Counted from the stretch's first letter, positions 1 to 8,173 are shown. The stretch: 64,000 bases of DNA from Nitrospirillum viridazoti (GCF_007827975.1 NZ_VITT01000008.1); one strand, 5' to 3'. Numbers and translations: made by a program. Notes: generated by a model not told the origin, from the sequence alone.

Positions 1-194
1 AGGTGGCTGGTGGTGGGCGACGGCGCCGCATGCCCCACCCCACCCACCACCAGCATCAGGTAAGCCAGCAGCACGGCGAGAAGAGGGGGCAGCGCCCCCC
101 GCCGCCGCGGGCGTCCGGGCGGGAAGCCAGGGACCACGCGGGCAAGCGGGGGCGCGATCGGCCGAGGCCGATTGGGAGGAGCGGGAGATGGCAT
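1..194 (-). CDS. Truncated exported protein, N-terminal signal region only
   Basis: Reading the minus strand from an ATG at 194 gives 64 open codons that run off the left edge of the window. The first ~33 residues are Pro/Arg-rich. A hydrophobic stretch (LPPLLAVLLAYLMLVVGG) follows, ending in a plausible signal peptidase site at GHA-AP, so the product is probably exported. No convincing ribosome binding site precedes the ATG. An NnrR/FNR-like box lies at 281-294, centred about 94 bases upstream of the start. The mature protein is outside the window, so function cannot be assigned. The boxed promoter and the nearby tatA/E-type gene would suit a periplasmic denitrification protein such as NosR, but this is inference only. 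Confidence 0.4.
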   Translation of the reverse strand, partial: MPSPAPPNRPRPIAPPLARVVPGFPPGRPRRRGALPPLLAVLLAYLMLVVGGVGHAAPSPTTSH

Positions 195-280
195 GTCGTT
201 AAAGGCGGCTCTTCGCGGGCGGTGGAACCAATACGGCTCCGGCTACGGAAAAGCTTTACCGGGGTGGGACAGGCGCAGCT

Positions 281-294
281 TTGCGCTGTATCAA
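281..294 (-). promoter_or_regulatory. NnrR/FNR-like box upstream of the truncated exported gene
   Basis: TTGCGCTGTATCAA is a 14-base TTG-N8-CAA dyad, close to NnrR (TTGCG-N4-) and FNR (TTGAT-N4-ATCAA) half-sites. It lies in the spacer between the ferritin-like gene (ends at 317) and the start at 194. Two similar boxes occur upstream of tatA. Confidence 0.5.
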
Positions 295-316
295 AAAGAA
301 GCAGAGAAAATGAATG

Positions 317-1063
317 TTATTCAGCGCCGGACGGGGAATGGTTGCCCAGGGACACCAACCGTTCGATGGCGGTTTTCAGCAGGGTTTGCGCCAATGCGAC
401 GCCTTCCTCGTCCGCCATCCGATCCAGCGCCAGGGAATAAATGTCCACGGCACGCTCCGCCGCCGCCGCCTTTTGGGCACTGGCGGCCGCCGCCAGCTCC
501 GCCTCCACCATGTCGGCCAGGGCGCGGAGTTCAGCCGCGTCGTCGGCCGTGGGCAGGGGGATGAACGTGCCCCGTTCCTGGTGGTAGGCGTGGCGGCGCG
601 CCCGGCGCAACTGCGCGGCGTGGCGCAACTCCTCCCGCGCCAGCGCCTCAGCTTGGCTGGCCACCGCCGGGGTGGCGGCATGGGCGGCGACATAAGCATA
701 GAAGGCGAAGGCCCGTTCCTCATTCAGCACGGCGATGGACAGGGCCTTGTAGGGGCTGAGGCGGACGCTGGCCTCCACCTCTTCCCAGGAGCGGGCGATG
801 TCCGGCGGCAGGTGCCACTGGACGGGAGCGGCGACCGGCGCGTGCCCCAGCAGACTGTCGGCGCTGCGCAGGACGGCCGCGACGTGGCGACCCTCCTCAT
901 CGGCCAGCCCCTGGAACAGGGCGGCAAGGTCAGGGGCGCCCCGCTGCCGCTCCGCCAGCGTCAGATAGCGCCGGACAGCCTCTTCCTCCATGGCCAGGGC
1001 GATGGCGAGTAAGTCATCCACAGAGGCGATGGTAGCCGCCGGTTCTTGGGACAGCAGGGGCAT
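317..1063 (-). CDS. Ferritin-like / rubrerythrin-type protein, duplicated domain
   Basis: This 248-residue protein is all-helical and carries two ferritin-like repeats. The first (about residues 15-75) has EEEAVRRY followed by DEEGRH. The second (about 105-170) has NEERAFAFY followed by REELRH. These ExxH-type pairs are the carboxylate/histidine ligands of di-iron ferritin-like proteins, so an oxygen, peroxide or iron-handling role is likely; the substrate is unknown. The ATG at 1063 is chosen because AGGGA sits 12 bases upstream; an in-frame TTG at 1117 would add 18 residues with no support. It is the last gene of a likely tatA-small protein-ferritin operon behind two NnrR/FNR-like boxes. 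Confidence 0.75.
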   Translation of the reverse strand: MPLLSQEPAATIASVDDLLAIALAMEEEAVRRYLTLAERQRGAPDLAALFQGLADEEGRHVAAVLRSADSLLGHAPVAAPVQWHLPPDIARSWEEVEASVRLSPYKALSIAVLNEERAFAFYAYVAAHAATPAVASQAEALAREELRHAAQLRRARRHAYHQERGTFIPLPTADDAAELRALADMVEAELAAAASAQKAAAAERAVDIYSLALDRMADEEGVALAQTLLKTAIERLVSLGNHSPSGAE

Positions 1064-1129
1064 GGCGCTTTTCCCTGGTTGGAAGGGCCCGGTCGGAAGG
1101 GCTTGGTTGGAAGGCAATGAATAGGTCGG

Positions 1130-1366
1130 TCAGCCGCAGTGGCCGCCACAGCAGGACCCGCGGTGGCGGGCCAGAAGGCGATCGAAGGCCAGGCTGGCCG
1201 CGTGGGTGGGCAGGCGGCAATCCCGCGCCAGCGCCAGCACGTCTTCGGCGGTCCAGTCGGCCGGGCAATCGGTGATGGTCAGCACCCCACCATCGGTGGG
1301 GACGGCCGGGGTGGTTTGCAGGGTCAGGGTGCCATCGCGCGCGATGATCAGGGCATGTTGGGTCAT
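1130..1366 (-). CDS. Small protein with Cys/His-rich tail
   Basis: This 78-residue soluble protein is not assigned to a family. Its C-terminus is SCCGGHCG, and two further cysteines occur near residues 34 and 50, so it could bind a metal or hold a disulfide. An in-frame ATG at 1387 would add seven residues (MSYQSDT); neither start has a strong ribosome binding site. It sits between tatA and the ferritin-like gene on the same strand with short spacers, which suggests co-transcription and perhaps a role in metal or redox handling. The function is unknown. Confidence 0.6.
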   Translation of the reverse strand: MTQHALIIARDGTLTLQTTPAVPTDGGVLTITDCPADWTAEDVLALARDCRLPTHAASLAFDRLLARHRGSCCGGHCG

Positions 1367-1431
1367 GGTGTCACTCTGGTAGGACATGGGCGGAAGATGC
1401 GGGAGCGGAGCCTGGAGCGCCTTGATGGTGA

Positions 1432-1602
1432 TCAGTCCCGGGGCAGGCGGCCGGGTGTGGCATCCGTTTCCTCCGCCAGACCGGCTTTCAGATTGCGGAT
1501 GCCGACGCCCAGGTCGCCCAGCATGCGGGGCAGCCGGTTGCCGAACAGCAACAGGGCGATTCCCGCCACGATCAGCCAGTGCCAAATACTGAAGGAGCCC
1601 AT
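1432..1602 (-). CDS. tatA: Twin-arginine translocase TatA/TatE-type subunit
   Basis: This 56-residue protein has the TatA architecture: a short periplasmic N-terminus, one membrane helix (WHWLIVAGIALLLFG), the FGxxLP hinge (FGNRLPRMLGDLG), then an amphipathic helix and charged tail. TatA/E oligomers form the pore that exports folded, often cofactor-loaded proteins. The ATG at 1602 is preceded by AGGAG seven bases upstream. No tatB or tatC is adjacent, so this looks like an auxiliary TatA/E copy. From memory, such copies occur in nos denitrification clusters (nosRZDFYL-tatE). The NnrR/FNR-like boxes upstream fit that context. The short length makes the TatA versus TatE distinction arbitrary. 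Confidence 0.85.
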   Translation of the reverse strand: MGSFSIWHWLIVAGIALLLFGNRLPRMLGDLGVGIRNLKAGLAEETDATPGRLPRD

Positions 1603-1662
1603 GGGGCATCTCCTGCTGTGGATCAAGAGGCACCACAGCAGCAGGGGACGGCCGGCGCAGAG

Positions 1663-1676
1663 TTGCGCTGGCGCAA
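1663..1676 (-). promoter_or_regulatory. Palindromic NnrR/FNR-like box upstream of tatA
   Basis: TTGCGCTGGCGCAA is an almost perfect 14-base dyad (TTGCGC-TG-GCGCAA) matching the TTGCG-N4-CGCAA form of NnrR-type sites. Its centre is 68 bases upstream of the tatA ATG, compatible with class II activation. Confidence 0.55.
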
Positions 1677-1690
1677 ACGGAAGGGGGAAT

Positions 1691-1704
1691 TTGACATGGC
1701 GCAA
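1691..1704 (-). promoter_or_regulatory. Second NnrR/FNR-like box upstream of tatA
   Basis: TTGACATGGCGCAA keeps the TTG-N8-CAA frame and mixes an FNR-type left half (TTGAC) with an NnrR-type right half (CGCAA). It is centred 28 bases from the box at 1663-1676. Confidence 0.4.
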
Positions 1705-1787
1705 ACGCGCCTGCGACCGCTCGCTCCGTAGGCGCCGTTTAGCTAAGCGGCCGCTGGGACAATAAAGAAAACAGGAGCCATAAAGAA

Positions 1788-1827
1788 AATATGCGCCTGC
1801 CGGATTTCACCGAGGCAGGCGCATATT
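1788..1827 (-). terminator. Rho-independent terminator of the kyn operon
   Basis: A 14-base perfect inverted repeat (arms at 1788-1801 and 1814-1827, core ATGCGCCTGCC) has a 12-base loop. On the minus strand it is followed by a T-rich tail, ATTTTCTTTAT. It lies about 60 bases past the kynB stop and also insulates kyn from tatA. Confidence 0.8.
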
Positions 1828-1890
1828 GGGGGTGCCGGTCGGGCTTTTGAGCCGGGCGGCCATAGGTCACCGGGCGCGGGGCCGCCCCTG

Positions 1891-2535
1891 TCAGGCCGTG
1901 GTCGCCGCCGGCAACTCGCGCAGGATGGCGCGCACCGGGGCGGCATCCGCCTGGGTGAGGTTGAGGGGCAGGGCGATCAGCTCGTAATCCCCCGCCGGCA
2001 CGTCATCCAGCACCAGCCCTTCCAGGATGGCCATGCCGTTGCGGCGCACGGCATTGTGGGCCAGCAGATCCTTGGACGTCTCCGGGTCCAGGGAGGGGGC
2101 GTCCACCCCGATGAGGCGCACGCCATGGGCGGCCATCAGGTCGATGGTGGCGGCATCCAGGGCGCGGAAGTCGCTGACCCAGCGGTCGTGCGGGAAGCGC
2201 TGATAGGTGCGCAGCAGGATGCGCGGCGGCGCGCCGGCCAGGCGGTTCGCCACCTCCGCCGGCATGACCGGCCCATCGCCATCCATCACGTGGATAAGAC
2301 GGCAGGGCCCCAGGTAGGGCGCCAGGTCAACGGCGCCGATGGGCAGGCCGGCGGCATCATAGTGCAGGGGGGCGTCGGCGTGGGTTCCGGTGTGGGTGGA
2401 CAGGGTCAACCGGCTGACATTGACGGGGCAGCCAGGCCCCAGGGCCCACACCCGTTCCTCCTGATAGGCGGTGTCGCCGGGCCACACCGGGATGCCGGCG
2501 CGGATGGGCTGGGTGATGTCCCAGATGCGGGTCAT
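1891..2535 (-). CDS. kynB: Kynurenine formamidase
   Basis: This 214-residue protein hydrolyses N-formylkynurenine to kynurenine and formate, step two of the kynurenine pathway. It has the cyclase/KynB-family metal site STHTGTHADAPLHY near residue 50 and an N-terminal WDITQPI-GIPVWPGDT region typical of KynB. The start at 2535 overlaps the kynA stop by four bases (ATGA), which implies translational coupling. Length and context with kynA and kynU make the assignment firm. A strong hairpin terminator follows. Confidence 0.95.
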   Translation of the reverse strand: MTRIWDITQPIRAGIPVWPGDTAYQEERVWALGPGCPVNVSRLTLSTHTGTHADAPLHYDAAGLPIGAVDLAPYLGPCRLIHVMDGDGPVMPAEVANRLAGAPPRILLRTYQRFPHDRWVSDFRALDAATIDLMAAHGVRLIGVDAPSLDPETSKDLLAHNAVRRNGMAILEGLVLDDVPAGDYELIALPLNLTQADAAPVRAILRELPAATTA

Positions 2536-3383
2536 AGCGCCGTCCTCACGGAAAGCAGTTCGGGGAAGAAGCTGAGGCTCAGCGCCTTGACCAGGTAGCT
2601 GACGCCGCCGGTGCCGCCGGTGCCGGGCTTGAAGCCGATGATGCGCTCCACCGTCTTCATGTGGCTGAAGCGCCATTGCTGGAAGCGATATTCCAGATCC
2701 ACCAGCTTTTCCGCCAGATCGTACAGCTCCCAATGCCGATGCGGGTCCTGGTAGACCACCAGCCAGGCGGCCTGCACCCGGGCGTCCGGCTCGTAGGGCT
2801 GGGCGAAGTCACGCTCCAGCTTCTCTCGCGGGATGTCGAAGCCACGGCGGGCCAGCAGGCGCAGGGCCTCATCATACAGGCTGGGGGCGTTCAGGCTCTC
2901 TTCCAATGCCGCGAAGATGGCCGGCTCGCCCTGGTGCACCGTCATCATGCCGGCGTTCTTGTTGCCCAGCAGGAATTCCAGGTGGCGATATTGATAGGAC
3001 TGGAAGCCGCTGCTCTGTCCCAGATGGGGGCGGATCAGGCTGTAATCCGCCGGCGTCATGGTGGACAGCACCTCCCACGACTGGATCAGTTGTGCCTGGA
3101 TGCGGCTGACGCGGGCGATCATCTTCAGGGCCGGCCCCAGGTCATCCGCCTGGATCTGGCGCAAGGCCGCCCGCAGCTCATGCAGGGACAGCTTCATCCA
3201 CAGCTCGGACGCCTGGTGGATGATGATGAACAGCAGTTCGTCATGCTCGCCGGACCGGGGATGCTGGGCGGCCAGCAGCTGTTCCAGTCCCAGGTAGCTG
3301 CCATAGCTCATGGGCGGGGCGGTGTGCAGCCCCTCCCCGGACAGGTCGACGGCGGCGGTATGGGGACGGGCGATCTCGGTCAC
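2532..3383 (-). CDS. kynA: Tryptophan 2,3-dioxygenase
   Basis: This 283-residue cytoplasmic haem enzyme oxidises L-tryptophan to N-formylkynurenine. Family signatures include MSYGSYLGLEQLL near residue 25, the substrate/distal segment LLFIIIHQASELWMK near residue 50, and the C-terminal haem-ligand region FSHMKTVERIIGFKPGTGG followed by SYL. Length is normal for bacterial TDO. The ATG at 3383 overlaps the kynU stop by four bases and its own stop overlaps kynB by four, so the three genes form one coupled kynUAB unit. Confidence 0.96.
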   Translation of the reverse strand: MTEIARPHTAAVDLSGEGLHTAPPMSYGSYLGLEQLLAAQHPRSGEHDELLFIIIHQASELWMKLSLHELRAALRQIQADDLGPALKMIARVSRIQAQLIQSWEVLSTMTPADYSLIRPHLGQSSGFQSYQYRHLEFLLGNKNAGMMTVHQGEPAIFAALEESLNAPSLYDEALRLLARRGFDIPREKLERDFAQPYEPDARVQAAWLVVYQDPHRHWELYDLAEKLVDLEYRFQQWRFSHMKTVERIIGFKPGTGGTGGVSYLVKALSLSFFPELLSVRTAL

Positions 3384-4615
3384 GTCACGGCTCCACGGGT
3401 CTGATAGGCGGTATCCTGCCAGGCGCCGCTGTCCATGATGTCCTTCAGGTGGGCCGCCGCGTCATAAACGTCGACATAGCGCACATAGAGCGGGGCGAAG
3501 CCGAAGCGGATCACATCCGGGGCGCGAAAGTCGCCGATGACCCCCCGGGCGATCAACGCCTGCATGATGGCGTAGCCCTTGGGATGGCCGAAGCTGACCT
3601 GGCTGCCCCGGGCCTGGGCGTCGCGGGGGGAATGCAGGATGAACTGACCCGGGCAGGATTCTTCCACCAGCCGGATGAACAGGTCGCCCAGCGCCATGGA
3701 CTTGGCACGCACCGCCCGGCGGTCGGCGCGGGCCATGATGCTGACGCCAATCTCCAGGGCGGCCAGGCCTAGGATGGGGGGCGTGCCGCAGAGCATGCGC
3801 TCGATACCGGGGGCCGGCGCATAGTCGTCGCCGAAGGCAAAGGGCGCCGCGTGGCCCATCCAGCCGGTGAGGGGGGAGCGCAGTTGCGCCTGGTGGCGCC
3901 GGGCCGCGTACAGGAAGGCCGGCGCCCCGGGGCCGCCGTTCAGGTATTTGTAGCCGCAGCCGACGGCCAGGTCGGCGCCCGCTGCGTTCAGGTCGACATC
4001 GATGGCGCCGGCGCTGTGCGACAGGTCCCACAGGGCCAATGCCCCGGCGGCATGGGCCTTGGCCGTCAGCCGGGCCATGTCATGAATGCGGCCCGTCTTG
4101 TAATGCACCTGGGTCAGCAGCAGCAGGGCCGTATCCGCGTCCAGCGCCTGCTCGATGCGGTCAGGCTCCACCACCCGCAGCTCGACCCGATCGCCCAGCA
4201 GGTCGCGCACGCCCTGCAGGATATAGAGATCGGTGGGGAAGTTGCCCGGCTCCGTCACGATCACCCGGCGGCCGGGCCGCAGGGCCAGGGCGGCCGTCGC
4301 CAGCTTGAACAGATTGACGGAGGTGGAGTCCGCCGCGATGACCTCATCCGCCTCCGCGCCGATGAGGGAGGCGATGCCGGCGCCGAGACGTTGGGGCAGG
4401 GTGATCCAGCCGGCGGTGTTCCAGCCGCGGATGAGTTCGCCCCCCCATTCCCGCGCCACCACATCGGCCAGGCGCTGCCGCGTGGCCTTAGGCAGGGCGC
4501 CCAGCGAATTCCCGTCCAGGTAGATGACGCCATCGGCGATCTCGAACGCGTCACGGAATTCGGCCAGCGGATCGTCGCGATCCAGCGCCGCGCAGGCGGC
4601 ACGGTCCAGGGTCAT
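3380..4615 (-). CDS. kynU: Kynureninase
   Basis: This 411-residue PLP enzyme cleaves kynurenine to anthranilate and alanine. It shows the family motif YLDGNSLGALP near residue 30 and the PLP lysine in CGYKYLNGGPGAP near residue 230. The ATG at 4615 has AAGGAGA nine bases upstream and matches the usual N-terminus; an in-frame upstream start at 4714 would add 33 basic residues and overlap the regulatory spacer. It is first in the kynUAB operon and is transcribed away from the Lrp-type regulator, with a 132-base shared spacer containing two GAACATYGTT repeats. Confidence 0.95.
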   Translation of the reverse strand: MTLDRAACAALDRDDPLAEFRDAFEIADGVIYLDGNSLGALPKATRQRLADVVAREWGGELIRGWNTAGWITLPQRLGAGIASLIGAEADEVIAADSTSVNLFKLATAALALRPGRRVIVTEPGNFPTDLYILQGVRDLLGDRVELRVVEPDRIEQALDADTALLLLTQVHYKTGRIHDMARLTAKAHAAGALALWDLSHSAGAIDVDLNAAGADLAVGCGYKYLNGGPGAPAFLYAARRHQAQLRSPLTGWMGHAAPFAFGDDYAPAPGIERMLCGTPPILGLAALEIGVSIMARADRRAVRAKSMALGDLFIRLVEESCPGQFILHSPRDAQARGSQVSFGHPKGYAIMQALIARGVIGDFRAPDVIRFGFAPLYVRYVDVYDAAAHLKDIMDSGAWQDTAYQTRGAVT

Positions 4616-4668
4616 GTCCCGAGGTCTCCTTGAGGTTTTCTTTCCCCCATCATACTGCGCCTGAAGGG

Positions 4669-4718
4669 GAACATTGTTACGAAGATGCTTGTCTCGGCGT
4701 AGCGTTGAGAACATCGTT
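4669..4718. promoter_or_regulatory. Paired operator-like repeats between kynU and the Lrp-type regulator
   Basis: GAACATTGTT (4669-4678) and GAACATCGTT (4709-4718) are near-identical and each contains an AAC-N3-GTT dyad. They are 40 bases apart, roughly four helical turns, as expected for an Lrp/AsnC octamer contacting several phased sites. Confidence 0.5.
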
Positions 4719-4747
4719 CTTCCAAATTGACAAATAGGAGAATGAGG

Positions 4748-5209
4748 GTGGATTCGATCGATCAGCGCCTACTGGCCATCCTGGAAACCAGCGGCCGCGC
4801 GTCCTTCGCCCAGATCGCGGAGACGGTGGGCCTGTCCAAGACGCCGTGCTGGAACCGGGTGCAGGCCCTGGAGGATGGTGGCGTGATCACGGGATACCGG
4901 GCGGAGCTTGACCGGTCACGCGTGGGGCTGCCGCTATTGGCCTTCGTGGATGTGGCCATCGATCTGGGGCGCCACCAGGCGTTCGAGGAGGCCATCGCCC
5001 AGGTCCCCGCCGTGCTGGAATGCCATACCACGGCCGGGCCGTTCGATTACGTCCTGCGGGTGGCGCTGCGCGACGTCGAGGCGCTGGACCAACTGCTGCG
5101 GACGGAGCTGTCGCGCCTGCCGGGCGTCAAGACCTTCTCCACCCGCATTTGCTTGAAGACGGTCTTCCAGGCGCGCCCCCTGATGGCCGTGTTGGGCACC
5201 CAGCCGTAA
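4748..5209 (+). CDS. kynR: Lrp/AsnC-family regulator, probable kynurenine-responsive KynR
   Basis: The protein is about 153 residues, with an N-terminal winged helix-turn-helix (DQRLLAILETSGRASFAQIA, then VGLSKTPCWNRVQALE) and a C-terminal ligand-sensing RAM domain (GPFDYVLRV, then LSRLPGVKTFSTRICLKTV). It is divergent from kynU, and KynR-type Lrp proteins are known activators of kyn operons in other proteobacteria, so regulation by kynurenine is the natural inference. The GTG at 4748 is chosen because AGGAG lies seven bases upstream; an ATG at 4742 is too close to that site, and a TTG at 4727 has none. Confidence 0.85.
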   Translation: MDSIDQRLLAILETSGRASFAQIAETVGLSKTPCWNRVQALEDGGVITGYRAELDRSRVGLPLLAFVDVAIDLGRHQAFEEAIAQVPAVLECHTTAGPFDYVLRVALRDVEALDQLLRTELSRLPGVKTFSTRICLKTVFQARPLMAVLGTQP

Positions 5210-5326
5210 GGGCGGCGGCCCAGCCGGCCCGTCGTTCCGGAACCTTATCCCGTCATGGCGGATTGTGGGCCGTGATCCCCGGAGTCACGCCGGTGGACGT
5301 CGCCCCTAGCGGAGGCTGTGGCCGCC

Positions 5327-5638
5327 ATGGACTTTATCGCCCTGTTTTTCGCCGGGGTCTTCCTGTGCAACGGCATTCCCCACCTGGTCGCCGGTCTGCA
5401 CGGACGGCCGTTCCCCACGCCCTTCGCCAAGCCGCCCGCCGCCGGCGACAGCCCACCCCTGGTGAACTTCCTATGGGGCTTCGCCAACATCATCGCCGGA
5501 CTGTTGCTGTGGTCGGTGCGCCCGGTCATGGCGGTGCTGACGCTTGATTTCGCGGTGCTGGCGCTGGGCGCGCTGCTGACGGGCGTCTGGCTGACCGCGC
5601 ACTTCGCCAAGGTCCAGGCGGGGAAGCCGGCCCGATGA
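5327..5638 (+). CDS. Small four-helix membrane protein beside gcd
   Basis: This 103-residue protein is very hydrophobic, with about three to four membrane segments (MDFIALFFAGVFLCNGIPH; NFLWGFANIIAGLLLW; LDFAVLALGALLTGVWL). I do not recognise the family. GGAGG is 11 bases upstream of the ATG; an in-frame GTG at 5318 is possible. Its stop overlaps the gcd ATG by four bases, so the two proteins are probably made together and may interact in the inner membrane. Confidence 0.75.
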   Translation: MDFIALFFAGVFLCNGIPHLVAGLHGRPFPTPFAKPPAAGDSPPLVNFLWGFANIIAGLLLWSVRPVMAVLTLDFAVLALGALLTGVWLTAHFAKVQAGKPAR

Positions 5639-8025
5639 GCGCATCCTGGGACCGGCGGTTGTCCACGGGCACGGCGGCGCTGATCGCAGTGTTCGGCCTT
5701 TATCTCCTGATCGGCGGTGTCTGGCTGATCCTCCTGCGCGGCAGCCCGTACTACGCCATCGCCGGCATCACCCTGCTGGCGGTCGCCGTCCTGCTGTGGC
5801 GCCGCCGGGCGGCGGCCTTGTGGCTGTATGCCGCCCTGGTGCTGGCCACCATGGCCTGGGCGGTGTGGGAGGTGGGCTTCGATTTCTGGGCCCTGGCGCC
5901 GCGCGGCGACGTCCTGGTACCCCTCGGCGTCTGGCTGATGCTGCCCTTCATCACCCGCGGGCTGCAACCGGCGGCCAATGGAGAGGACAGGGGTGGAGCG
6001 GGCAGGGGACCGGTGCTGGCTCTGGGCGGCGTACTGGTGCTGGCCGTGGTGGTGGTCGGCGTCGCCCTGGCGCACGACCGGCACGCCATCCAGGGAACGG
6101 TGCGGCCCATGGGGCTTGAGCCGCCCGCCCCCGACCAGGCTGCGGCCGACTGGCCGGCCTATGGCGGCAGCGGCAGGGGCGACCGCTATTCCGATCTGGC
6201 CCAGATCACCCCTGGGAATGTCGGGCGCCTCAAGCTGGCCTGGCAGTTCCGCACCGGCGACCTGCCAGGCCCAAACGACCCCGGCGAGATCACCACCGAG
6301 GTGACGCCCCTGAAGGTAGGCGACCTGCTTTACACTTGCTCCCCGCACCAGATCGTGTTCGCCCTGGACGCCGCCACGGGCGCGTTGCGCTGGAAGTTTG
6401 ATCCGCAGGTCCAGCGCAATCCGGGCTTCCAGCATATGACCTGCCGCGGCGTGGCCTTCCATCGCACGCGGCCCGGGGCCACGACGGCCGATGGCACGCC
6501 GGCCCCCACCGAATGCCCCACCCGCATTTACCTGCCCACCGATGACGGCCGGCTGTTCGCCTTGGATGGGGAAACCGGCAAGCCCTGCGACGGCTTCGGC
6601 GACCATGGCCAGATCGACCTGAAGCGCGGCAGCGCGGTGAAGCAGGTGGGCTTCTACCAGGGCACGTCCCCGCCGGCCGTGACGGACAGGGTGCTGATCA
6701 TGGGCGGCGCCGTCATCGACAACTACTCCGGCAAGGTGCCGTCCGGCGTCATCCGGGGCTTCGATGTCTACAGCGGCCGGTTGCTCTGGGCCTTCGACGC
6801 CGGCAACCCCGATCCGAACGAGATGCCGTCCCCCACTCATCATTTCACCGCCGGCAGTCCCAATTCCTGGATCGTGTCGGCGGTGGACGAGGGGCTGGGC
6901 CTGGTCTACGTGCCGCTGGGCTCGGCCTCCCCCGACATCTGGGGTGGCAACCGTACGCCGGCGCAGGAACGCTATGACAGCGCCCTGGTGGCGCTGGATA
7001 TCGCCACGGGCAAGCTGCGCTGGTCCTACCAGAATGTGCACCACGACGTCTGGGACATGGACGTCCCGGCCCAGCCCAGCCTGGTGGACGTGGCGACGCC
7101 GGCCGGACCCGTGCCGGCGATCTATGTCCCGGCCAAGACCGGCAACATCTTCGTGCTGGACCGCCGGGACGGGCACCCGATCGTGCCGGCGCCCGAGGTG
7201 TCGGTCCCGCAGGGGCCCGCCCCGGGCGACCGGTTGTCCCCGACGCAGCCTGCCTCGCAACTGAGCTTCCGCCCCCGGGACAAGCTGACCGGCGCACAGA
7301 TGTGGGGCGGCACGATGTTCGACCAGCTGGCCTGCCGCATCCTGTTCAAGCGCCTGCGGTATGATGGGCCGTTCACCCCGCCGTCGCTGCAGGGCACGCT
7401 GGTCTTCCCGGGGGATCTCGGCATGTTCGAATGGGGCGGCATCGCCGTCGACCCGCGGCGGCAGGTGGCCATCGCCAACCCCATGTCCATCCCCTTCGTC
7501 TCCCGCCTGGTACCGCGCGGCAAGGACAACCCGGCGGCCCCCAACGGCCAGCATCCGCCGGGAACGGAACTGGGCGTGCAGCCCATGTACGGCACGCCCT
7601 TCGGCGCCAACCTGGGTGTTTTCCTGTCGCCTCTGGGCATCCCCTGCCTGCAGCCGCCCTGGGGGGAACTGGCGGCCGTCGACCTGCGCACCAACACCGT
7701 GGTATGGCGCCACCGCGTGGGCACCATCCGCGACATGGCGCCCGTGCCGATACCGCTGGAACTGGGGGTGCCCATGCTGGGCGGCCCGCTGGTGACGGCG
7801 GGCGGGGTCGTGTTCCTGACCTCTACCATGGACTATGCCATCCGGGCCTTCGATGTGACGGACGGCAGGCTGCTGTGGCAGGACCGGCTGCCCGCCGGCG
7901 GTCAGTCCACGCCCATGTCCTATGAACAAGGCGGGCGGCAATACATCGTCACCGTCGACGGTGGCCACGGCTCCTTCGGCACCAAGATCGGCGACTATGT
8001 GCGGGCCTATACCCTCGGTGATTGA
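5635..8025 (+). CDS. gcd: Membrane-bound PQQ-dependent glucose dehydrogenase
   Basis: This 796-residue quinoprotein oxidises glucose to gluconolactone in the periplasm and passes electrons to ubiquinone. The N-terminal ~150 residues form five membrane helices. The rest is an eight-bladed PQQ propeller with family segments such as DWPAYGGSGRGDRYSDLAQI, TCSPHQIVFALDAATGALRW, TCRGVAFH, YQNVHHDVWDMDVPAQP and a C-terminal GHGSFGTKIGDYV. Length equals that of E. coli Gcd. No PQQ synthesis genes are in the window, so the cofactor comes from elsewhere or is imported. The ATG overlaps the preceding membrane gene. Confidence 0.95.
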   Translation: MSASWDRRLSTGTAALIAVFGLYLLIGGVWLILLRGSPYYAIAGITLLAVAVLLWRRRAAALWLYAALVLATMAWAVWEVGFDFWALAPRGDVLVPLGVWLMLPFITRGLQPAANGEDRGGAGRGPVLALGGVLVLAVVVVGVALAHDRHAIQGTVRPMGLEPPAPDQAAADWPAYGGSGRGDRYSDLAQITPGNVGRLKLAWQFRTGDLPGPNDPGEITTEVTPLKVGDLLYTCSPHQIVFALDAATGALRWKFDPQVQRNPGFQHMTCRGVAFHRTRPGATTADGTPAPTECPTRIYLPTDDGRLFALDGETGKPCDGFGDHGQIDLKRGSAVKQVGFYQGTSPPAVTDRVLIMGGAVIDNYSGKVPSGVIRGFDVYSGRLLWAFDAGNPDPNEMPSPTHHFTAGSPNSWIVSAVDEGLGLVYVPLGSASPDIWGGNRTPAQERYDSALVALDIATGKLRWSYQNVHHDVWDMDVPAQPSLVDVATPAGPVPAIYVPAKTGNIFVLDRRDGHPIVPAPEVSVPQGPAPGDRLSPTQPASQLSFRPRDKLTGAQMWGGTMFDQLACRILFKRLRYDGPFTPPSLQGTLVFPGDLGMFEWGGIAVDPRRQVAIANPMSIPFVSRLVPRGKDNPAAPNGQHPPGTELGVQPMYGTPFGANLGVFLSPLGIPCLQPPWGELAAVDLRTNTVVWRHRVGTIRDMAPVPIPLELGVPMLGGPLVTAGGVVFLTSTMDYAIRAFDVTDGRLLWQDRLPAGGQSTPMSYEQGGRQYIVTVDGGHGSFGTKIGDYVRAYTLGD

Positions 8026-8173
8026 GGCGCCGGCAATGGGCATAGTTCCTTTGTCATTCTTGCGCGGCACAGCCCGGGCTGCGTTCTTCACAGGGCGCGG
8101 GGCGATGGGTCCTGGGGCGCGGTTGTCCATGGTTTCAATGATTTATGACAGCTTTTGCGGAAGGTTGGACTGA

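Noticed and set aside
5245..8130. 961-codon open frame antisense to gcd
   Set aside because: Composition is His/Gly/Arg/Gln-rich without any family motif, and it mirrors the codon bias of gcd, which has clear motifs throughout. It is a GC-driven shadow.
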